Shown: positions 7,940 through 14,405 of the stretch, one piece after another
How the letters are laid out: each line of letters opens with the position of its first letter
Numbering within the stretch: position 1 is the first letter of the stretch
NCBI GenBank assembly: GCA_964520785.1
Contig: CAZFQG010000168.1
Coordinates: 1 to 14,405, forward strand
Reading direction: 5' to 3'
Origin: CAZFQG01 sp964520785
GTDB taxonomy: Bacteria; Planctomycetota; Planctomycetia; Pirellulales; Thermoguttaceae
DNA: 14,405 bases
Position numbers and translations under genes: made by a program
Notes under the pieces: model-generated
The model's database searches: none
The model's input: only the letters and a program-made list of their open reading frames with translations
Told to the model about the DNA's origin: nothing

Positions 7940-7997
7940 GCACGACGCGAGCCCCCAGCGGGCTCTTGCGGAGTGAGAAGCGGACTCCGGTGCGTGC
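7940..7997. other. Predicted three-way-junction fold upstream of dnaA
   Basis: Two perfect hairpins lie side by side: GAGCCC/GGGCTC with a 5-nt loop (7949-7965) and CGGAGT/ACTCCG with a 9-nt loop (7969-7989). They are enclosed by GCACG (7940-7944) pairing with CGTGC (7993-7997). The element is upstream of the dnaA promoter candidate, so it is not in that leader. It could be a dispersed intergenic palindrome, an end structure or a small RNA. It may be chance in GC-rich DNA. Confidence 0.35.
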
Positions 7998-8180
7998 AAA
8001 CGGTGGGATCTGGGTCTGCGTCCCCCGATAGTGTCCGCGCCGGCCTCTTGTTGGCACTTGGTAAGCCTTGCGCAGATAGTGAAAGCGAGTATAAGTTATC
8101 CATTACTCGCTAATACTCTATTTATCGCATTTTACCCATGATGTTATTAACGCCCATTTGGATTAGTTGGAAAATATCAA

Positions 8181-8285
8181 TGGTAAAACGGGATAAATTG
8201 TAGTGGTTGAACCGTCTATAGTCTCTTTTCCGTTGAGTGATAACCTTTTTACCTCTCGCCGGAGTGGTAAAACCGGGTAAGATTG
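8181..8285. repeat. Imperfect direct repeat spanning the end of the unknown gene
   Basis: A 20-base unit at 8181-8200 (TGGTAAAACGGGATAAATTG) recurs 84 bp away at 8265-8285 with one inserted C and small changes. The second copy lies in the last codons of the unknown gene, while the first is in the AT-rich gap. This could be a small tandem duplication of the gene end or a binding motif. Confidence 0.35.
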
Positions 8286-9055
8286 ATTCCTCCACGCATT
8301 TCTTCCTCCAAGAGCTTGATACGCATCTCCATCCGCTCGAGCCGCCTGAGTAGCAGGGGAATCTGCTCTTCGGGTCGGCGGCCGCGCTGCGGTTTCGGGA
8401 TGGCGGGATATCCCAAATGGCGCTGAAGGGCCGAGAAGAGGTAAAGGGGATCTTTCCGGCGGTTCGCCAGGGCGATTTGGCCCTCTTTCTTTCCAAAAAG
8501 GGCTCTTCTGGGTTCTTCGTCTGGGGGTGGCTCGTAGTGTCCACTCCGTACGTAGATCATGTCGGCCAGGTCGACTACCCCAATATGACGTCGGAGGAAG
8601 TCGATCCAGTCGGTCCACTGGTCATCGAAAATGTCATTCCGTTTTACGGCGAACAGACCCTTATCATAACCCAAGCGATGCCGGCACAGGGCCTCGAATT
8701 CGTACAAGAACACCCCTTGAGGCGTCGCCCCCTTCGCGAAAAACCCGGCTTCGCGTTCAAGAATAATCAGGGCCGTCGCGAAATCGAAACGCCCCTCCGG
8801 TCGCTCCGCCTCGGTAATCACATACGTCTGAAATGGCGAAAAGTAGTGAGGCAGACGGTCCATGGCCGTCGCGAATCCTCCCGTCAGACGCAATTCCTCC
8901 GCCATGAATTCCAAGGCCAAAGGGAGCTTGGTCGTGGCCAGAATCTCATGCCGGATAGCCACGAGGAGGTCCTGCGTCGATTGGTTCTGCCCCATCCGCT
9001 CCCGAAGGGTTTGAAAAAAGTATGCCTGTTCTACATATTCTTCGTTATTTAGCAT
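8249..9055 (-). CDS. Conserved-looking protein of unknown function upstream of dnaA
   Basis: I do not recognise a named family. The 268-residue product is soluble, rich in charged and aromatic residues, and has no signal peptide or membrane segment. The N-terminal two thirds looks mainly helical. An unusual patch, IYVRSGHYEPPPDEEP, sits at 167-182. The following FGKKEGQIALANRRKDPLYL stretch (187-206) has the look of a conserved motif. Residues 229-255 form a probable short coiled coil (LLLRRLERMEMRIKLLEEEM). I chose ATG 9055. The frame remains open to 9334, but the added 93 residues are Arg/Pro/Gly-rich and unlike the rest. No Shine-Dalgarno sequence is visible. It lies upstream of dnaA on the same strand, across the candidate origin, so it could be a replication- or chromosome-linked protein. 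That is inference. I recall similar planctomycete hypothetical proteins but cannot verify this. Confidence 0.75.
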   Translation of the reverse strand: MLNNEEYVEQAYFFQTLRERMGQNQSTQDLLVAIRHEILATTKLPLALEFMAEELRLTGGFATAMDRLPHYFSPFQTYVITEAERPEGRFDFATALIILEREAGFFAKGATPQGVFLYEFEALCRHRLGYDKGLFAVKRNDIFDDQWTDWIDFLRRHIGVVDLADMIYVRSGHYEPPPDEEPRRALFGKKEGQIALANRRKDPLYLFSALQRHLGYPAIPKPQRGRRPEEQIPLLLRRLERMEMRIKLLEEEMRGGINLTRFYHSGER

Positions 9056-9133
9056 TGACGGTGAACCATCGTGACGACTCTTGCATGGACGGCCCCGGGT
9101 ACGGACAATAGAAGGATACGCCGTGGGCCTGCC

Positions 9134-9150
9134 GGCGCGAAGGCCGCGCC
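9134..9150. repeat. GC-rich inverted repeat in divergent spacer
   Basis: GGCGCG and CGCGCC form a perfect 6-bp stem with loop AAGGC. A second GGCGCG follows at once (9152-9157), so the central arm could pair with either side. It is in the 260-bp spacer between the divergent unknown gene and the oxidoreductase. The spacer shows no convincing promoter hexamers. Confidence 0.25.
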
Positions 9151-9315
9151 TGGCGCGAAGGGGTCCTCGGTGAGATATCCAGGCGTTTTGGGGGCTTCGA
9201 AACCAGAGCGTCGGCCCGTACGAGAGCGCGGCCATCGCTTCAGCCCTCCGAGCGAAGCCTTCCGACAATTGACCCGCATGATTTCCTTCGATGGTTTCTT
9301 TCAGGGAGAATCCGA

Positions 9316-10692
<1,377 letters not shown>

Positions 10693-10739
10693 AGCCGGCC
10701 CGGTCGAACCAAGAAGGCACTGGCTTCCCCCAGGGATAC

Positions 10740-11186
10740 GTGGTCTTGGAAATCCGCGTTGCTCCCTACCGCTTCGGCTGTGTCTATGCCCCCGGAGAAG
10801 AGATCGCCCTGGAAGCTGCCGGCGACGGAGAAGAAATCACTTGGGAGTCGGCCGATTTCTTCGGCCGGGTGACGGCCGAGGGCAAGGGGCCCGCTTCAAA
10901 GACGGCGGTCTCCCTCCCCACCAACCGCCAGGGGTAGTTCGGATGTACGTTGACTCTCTTCCGCGGCGGGAAACCGGTCGGAAAGTCGGAATTCCGTTAC
11001 GCCGTCCTGCCGGAACCGCCCGGCATGGCCAACGCATACGTCGCGTTCTGTTGCCATTTCCGTGGCGGCGCGTATCCGCTGGAGTGCATGGACCTGCTGG
11101 TGCGGTACGGTTTTCGCGAGTTCCGCGATGAGATATCCTGGCAGAACGTCGAGCCGGAACCGGGGCGATACGTCACGCCCGAGTGA
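10740..11186 (+). pseudogene. Truncated glycoside-hydrolase-like gene with internal stop
   Basis: A single frame reads as a beta-sandwich N-terminal part (VVLEIRVAPYRFGCVYAPGEE onward), then a TAG at 10935-10937, then in the same frame FGCTLTLFRGGKPVGKSEFRYAVLP and LLVRYGFREFRDEISWQNVE up to a TGA at 11184-11186. The first part resembles accessory domains of large glycosidases. The last part resembles the first strands of a clan-A TIM barrel (GH5/GH39-like), ending in the usual VEPEPGRY. The TAG falls where a tyrosine codon would be natural (GYFG), so a single TAC-to-TAG change explains it. The remaining barrel and any signal peptide are missing. GTG 10740 marks the beginning of recognisable coding sequence only. 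Exact family is unsure. Confidence 0.6.
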
Positions 11187-11490
11187 GGCGACCGTGGTCG
11201 GCATCGGCGGCGAACACGACACGGAGCATTTCGAGAACATCCGCGTCATGTTCGAGACGGCGGGAGGAAAGGTCTACGAGAGGCACCTCCTCCGACGAAC
11301 CTATCGCGATCGCGGGCCATATTCGTATAGTCGAATCCTCTGTAACGACTGGCGACAAACGGCGCGGGTTTTCGGCCGGACATCGAAAACCATGTCCCCA
11401 TGGTCCATGTGTGGTACGAAGAGGACGAACGCCCTTGACACGGACGCCGCGCGGGGCGAAACTCGGTGGTGTGTACCTGCGCTGGAGTGA
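11187..11490 (+). pseudogene. Frameshifted remnant, possibly of a BNR/sialidase-like protein
   Basis: Protein-like segments appear in successive frames. TVVGIGGEHDTEHFENIRVMF and the RTYRDRGPYSYSRIL region read in one frame (about 11190-11343). RPDIENHVPMVHVWYEEDERP reads in a second frame, ending at TGA 11412-11414. LDTDAARGETR and GGVYLRWSE read in two frames after that. HVWYEEDER followed by VYLRWSE recalls the W-Y-D-E-R and YYRRS pattern of BNR-repeat sialidase-type proteins. At least two indels would restore one frame. It directly abuts the truncated glycoside hydrolase remnant, which suggests a deletion joining two decayed genes. The family call is tentative, but the decay is clear. Confidence 0.45.
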
Positions 11491-11515
11491 GTTTTTTTCC
11501 CTTGGAGCCGATGTC

Positions 11516-13033
11516 ATGAAAAAGCTTGGCCCGATCACGTTTTGCACCGCGTTTCTTGCCGTCTTGTTCGCCGCCTCGTCCCTCTCCGCCGCCGAGAAGC
11601 CGAACGTCCTCTTCATCGTCTCCGAGGACAACGGCCCCGAGTTGGGCTGCTACGGCGATCGGTTCGCGCGGACGCCGAACCTCGACCAGTTGGCCGCCGA
11701 GGGGGTGCGGTTTGAGAACGCATTCGTGCCCCTTTCGGTCTGTTCGCCGTCGCGCGCGGCGTTCCTCACCGGGCTGCACCCGCACCAGAACGGGCAGATC
11801 GGCCTGGCAACGCACAAATTCGCCATGTATCGCGAAGATACGCCGAACATCGTGACGCTGCTGAAGTCGGCCGGTTATCATACCGGCCTGATCGGTAAGT
11901 TGCACGTCAACCCGGAAAGCGCGTTTCCGTTCGACTTCCGGGCCATTCCCGGGTCGAACTTCAATCGGAAGCAGAGCGTCGAAGAGTACGCCGCGGCCGC
12001 GGCGCGGTTCTTCAAGGAGGCGGGTGACGGACCGTTCTTCCTGTCCGTCAATTACCCGGATGCCCATTTGCCGTTTCTCCGCCAGGCCGGTGGCCGGCCG
12101 GCCGATCCGCAATCGGCGGAGGAGGTCGAACCCATGCCGTGGGTCGGCGCGGATTCGCCCCGGATGCGCGAGCAGGTGGCCGACTACTACAACTGCATGG
12201 CACGGCTCGACGACGGCGTGGGGCTGCTACTCGACGAACTGAAGCGAGCGGGCGTCTCCGAGAATACCATCGTCGTTTACTTCGGCGACCATGGGGCCCA
12301 GTTCCCGCGCGGCAAGGGAACGGTCTACGAGGGGGGCCTGAGGGTACCACTGATCGTCCGCTGGCCGCGGCACGCGAAGCCGGACACCGTCCGCGAGGAA
12401 CTCGTTTCGGTCATCGACCTCCTTCCGACGGCACTGGATGCCGCCGGAGTCGCGCCACCGAGCGGGCTTCCCGGCAGACCGCTTCAGCCACTGCTCGCCG
12501 GTGAAGAGGCGTTTCCGTGGCGCGAGTACGTCTTCGCGGTGACGACCGGGTCGTTTCCCAGGGCGGTTTTCGTGCAGCATTCGGTCCGCGACGCGCGGTA
12601 CAAGCTCATTTCCAGCCCCCGGCCCGGCACCGAGAACCTGATCGCCGGGACGTACCTCGACCCGAAGCATCCCCATTTCGTGATTACCGGAGCACGGCCG
12701 GACGAACAGGCGGCTGCGCCGGACCACGTCCGCGCCGCCTTCGCGAGATGGTCCCGCCCGCCGCGCTGGGAGTTGTACGACCTCCAGACCGACCCGGCCG
12801 AGTGGGAGAATCTGGCGGACGACCCCCGGCATGCCGAGACGAAAGCCCGGCTGATTTCGGCGCTCGACGACTGGCGCCGCCGCACGGCGGATCCGTTCCT
12901 CGACGAGGACAACCTCAACGCCTACGTCGAAGAGCAACTGGCCAACCGCGACTGGGGCTACCGTAACCAACCCGGCTTTCGCTGGTCTTATCTGGAAACG
13001 TTCCCCAGGTGGCGCGAGATATTCGCGCGTTAG
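11516..13033 (+). CDS. Secreted S1-family sulfatase, heparan N-sulfatase-like
   Basis: This 505-residue protein hydrolyses sulfate esters or N-sulfates, most likely on sulfated polysaccharides, outside the cytoplasm. A Sec signal peptide covers residues 1-25, with likely cleavage at SLSA/AEK. The metal-binding Asp is in SEDNGPELGCYG. The formylglycine motif is CSPSR (76-80), with Cys76 the residue converted to formylglycine. The second metal site is YFGDHG (255-260). The next lysine, in RGKGTVYEGG (Lys267), is in the usual active-site position. The overall pattern (LGCYGD, LTGLHPHQNGQ, GKLHVNPE, SVNYPDAHLPF) is closest to sulfamidase-like bacterial sulfatases, but the true substrate is unknown. 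The start at ATG 11516 is supported by GGAG eight bases upstream. The frame continues upstream without meaning. A sulfatase-maturing enzyme would have to be encoded elsewhere. Confidence 0.92.
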   Translation: MKKLGPITFCTAFLAVLFAASSLSAAEKPNVLFIVSEDNGPELGCYGDRFARTPNLDQLAAEGVRFENAFVPLSVCSPSRAAFLTGLHPHQNGQIGLATHKFAMYREDTPNIVTLLKSAGYHTGLIGKLHVNPESAFPFDFRAIPGSNFNRKQSVEEYAAAAARFFKEAGDGPFFLSVNYPDAHLPFLRQAGGRPADPQSAEEVEPMPWVGADSPRMREQVADYYNCMARLDDGVGLLLDELKRAGVSENTIVVYFGDHGAQFPRGKGTVYEGGLRVPLIVRWPRHAKPDTVREELVSVIDLLPTALDAAGVAPPSGLPGRPLQPLLAGEEAFPWREYVFAVTTGSFPRAVFVQHSVRDARYKLISSPRPGTENLIAGTYLDPKHPHFVITGARPDEQAAAPDHVRAAFARWSRPPRWELYDLQTDPAEWENLADDPRHAETKARLISALDDWRRRTADPFLDEDNLNAYVEEQLANRDWGYRNQPGFRWSYLETFPRWREIFAR

Positions 13034-13077
13034 CCCACTGTTGGACGGCTCGAGGCGTACGGAATCCTTGCGAACGT

Positions 13078-14405
13078 CTATTTCGCGTGAATAGGGACGT
13101 CGCGGCGGCCGTATTCCTCACGGCTTCGCGCGAGACGGTCGCCCCCGAAGTCGCTCGCGGCTTGAAAAAGCCCGACCCGCGAAACCGCCGAAGCATCCGC
13201 GGTTGGCAAGGCCGTTTGGATGCCGACGGTGATGATTTCATGGGCCTTGAATTCGATCGGGATTTGCCCGTCTTGCACGGCTAATTCCTTCTGGGGCACT
13301 TCCACGCAGTTCGCCCGGTAGGCACCGGCGACGTGACAGGGGAAATCCACGACGAGCGTCGCCTTCCCCGGTTTACCGTCGAGTTCCAGCAGCCGGACGA
13401 TCACCGCGTCGCCCGTTTCGGACCGTTTCACGCAACTGACGACGAGCGGGTCCCCCTCGACTCGAAGCAGCGACGCCGAGGAGGGGGCGTCGGCCAAGGT
13501 TCCGGCGTCTTTCGTGAGCCAGATCGGAACAAGCGGGTAAAAAGGCTGCCAGCCGAACCGGGTCGATTCGGTTGGCGTTTGCCTGCCGGTGAAAGCGCCG
13601 ATCCGGTAGCGGAACACGGCCTCGCCGTCCTGGCCATTCTTGAAGTTGCAGATCCAGTAGTTGTTCATCACCCACGAGTAGAGGTGACCTTTGTCGAACG
13701 AGATCGTGTCGGCCCACTGGTAGGCATTCAGGTCCGAGGCCGTAACGAGGTACGCCTCGAGCGGCGCGACGAGGAGGCTGAATTCGTCGTTCGAGACGCC
13801 GGCCCACTGGCCGATGGCGTAGAAGTCCCGACACGAATAGGTCAACTGGTCCACTCCGGCGACCATCGTCGCGTCCGCGATCTGAAAGCGGAACTCGGGT
13901 TTGGGCACGTCGAACGGGAACGCGAAATAGAGCCCTTCCGGCTCGAGAACTTCGTTCTTAATGACGAGGTTCTCGATATCGGCGAAGGGGAGTTCCTTAT
14001 ACACCCGCACGCGCTGGCGTATCCGTGGAACGCTCGGAAGCGACGTCTCGGTCATCATCTCGTCATAGACCGGGCCGGTCCACGTGCCGATGAGCCGGCC
14101 TTCTTGCGGCGCCGTCCGCTCGAACCGGGTGGGGACCTTCTTCGAGATGGCGTCGCGGCCGTCCAGGGACCGTTCGTAGATCGGCTGGTTTCCCAGGTAC
14201 TCGGCGTCCGTATCGAGCAATTCGCGGTTCAACCGTTTGTCGAACCAACCGGTAAGCCCGCCGGACTCGGGCCTGGACTCGATCCGGTAGAAGTCGTTTT
14301 CCAGGACGGGCCGTCCGGTGTTCTCTTGCGGCGGTCCTTTCGGCAGGCGCGTCACGGCGAATTGGGCGTAGCCAAAGGGCGGGACGTCTCGGGCGACAAA
14401 ATAGG
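13078..14405 (-). CDS. Glycoside hydrolase family 38 alpha-mannosidase, C-terminal part
   Basis: The reading frame is open to the right edge, so the gene is 5'-partial. About 440 residues of the C-terminal beta-sandwich region are present. The first residues read YFVARDVPPFGYAQFAV, the usual strand that precedes the late GH38 domain. Later landmarks are LENDFYRIE, GTWTGPVYDEM, a QRVRVYKELPFADIEN strand, LYSWVMNNYWICNF and the FGWQPFYPLVP region. All fit the C-terminal domain of GH38 mannosidases, which trim alpha-linked mannose from glycans. The catalytic N-terminal barrel with its zinc ligands lies outside the window, so activity cannot be judged. The GTG at 14355 is internal and not a start. 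The gene converges on the sulfatase with a 44-bp gap that holds no clear terminator. Confidence 0.85.
   Translation of the reverse strand, partial: YFVARDVPPFGYAQFAVTRLPKGPPQENTGRPVLENDFYRIESRPESGGLTGWFDKRLNRELLDTDAEYLGNQPIYERSLDGRDAISKKVPTRFERTAPQEGRLIGTWTGPVYDEMMTETSLPSVPRIRQRVRVYKELPFADIENLVIKNEVLEPEGLYFAFPFDVPKPEFRFQIADATMVAGVDQLTYSCRDFYAIGQWAGVSNDEFSLLVAPLEAYLVTASDLNAYQWADTISFDKGHLYSWVMNNYWICNFKNGQDGEAVFRYRIGAFTGRQTPTESTRFGWQPFYPLVPIWLTKDAGTLADAPSSASLLRVEGDPLVVSCVKRSETGDAVIVRLLELDGKPGKATLVVDFPCHVAGAYRANCVEVPQKELAVQDGQIPIEFKAHEIITVGIQTALPTADASAVSRVGLFQAASDFGGDRLARSREEYGRRDVPIHAK

Larger units (their letters stand above)
7808..8248. other. oriC: Candidate origin of replication (oriC) upstream of dnaA
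   Basis: This 441-base gap holds no convincing gene. Bases 8101-8220 have 41 G/C of 120 (about 34%), against a clearly GC-rich surrounding. This fits a DNA unwinding element. Five TTATC cores occur: TTATCCTCG (7841-7849), TTATCCATT (8096-8104) and TTATCGCAT (8122-8130) on plus, TTATCCCGT (8188-8196) and TTATCACTC (8235-8243) on minus. All are imperfect relative to the E. coli box TTATNCACA, but about one core is expected by chance. Position next to dnaA supports the call. None of this proves origin activity. Confidence 0.5.

Noticed and set aside
7861..8103. 80-codon frame on the minus strand in the dnaA upstream gap
   Set aside because: Composition is not protein-like, there is no ribosome binding site, and it overlaps the promoter candidate and hairpins.
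11183..11515. Upstream extension of the sulfatase frame
   Set aside because: It precedes a clear signal peptide and a well-placed Shine-Dalgarno sequence at ATG 11516, and its content belongs to the decayed region.
14353..14355. GTG as the start of the GH38 gene
   Set aside because: The frame is open to the window edge and the upstream residues continue the GH38 pattern, so this is an internal valine codon.

Overview
The window looks like planctomycete DNA (Planctomycetota). It is GC-rich. It pairs a replication-gene cluster with secreted carbohydrate-active genes typical of that phylum: a Tat-exported Gfo/Idh/MocA oxidoreductase, an S1-family sulfatase and a GH38 mannosidase. It also has a short DnaA without domain I. 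The phylum assignment is inference from protein features only.

Left part (1-2384): a stand-alone DUF1638 protein on the plus strand (234-1004) runs convergently into a hybrid histidine kinase/response regulator on the minus strand (1112-2290). The receiver domain of the latter is intact, but its ATP-binding half looks degenerate.

Middle part (2385-9055): all genes are on the minus strand. Read in the direction of transcription they are a conserved-looking protein of unknown function, dnaA, dnaN, a minimal DUF721/DciA-like gene and gyrB. recF is absent from its usual place. The 441-bp gap upstream of dnaA holds a good dnaA promoter candidate, a compact predicted fold, an AT-rich block (about 34% GC over 120 bp) and five TTATC cores resembling DnaA boxes. 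It is the best candidate for the chromosomal origin. The 310-bp gap between dnaA and dnaN has four copies of GTGTCG and a strong inverted repeat. The cluster would supply the initiator, sliding clamp, putative helicase loader and gyrase B subunit.

Right part (9056-14405): a glycan-related accessory block. An intact Tat-signal oxidoreductase (9316-10692) is followed by about 800 bp of decayed coding DNA. This contains the N-terminal part of a glycoside-hydrolase-like gene with an internal stop, and a multiply frameshifted piece resembling a BNR/sialidase-type protein. Next come an intact secreted sulfatase (11516-13033) and, convergent to it, the C-terminal part of a GH38 alpha-mannosidase that runs off the right edge.

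I found no CRISPR array, tRNA, rRNA, transposase or prophage gene. I do not see a clear new defence-type system. The most interesting items are the candidate origin with its flanking unknown gene, the pared-down initiation gene set, the apparent pseudokinase and the decaying glycan locus.
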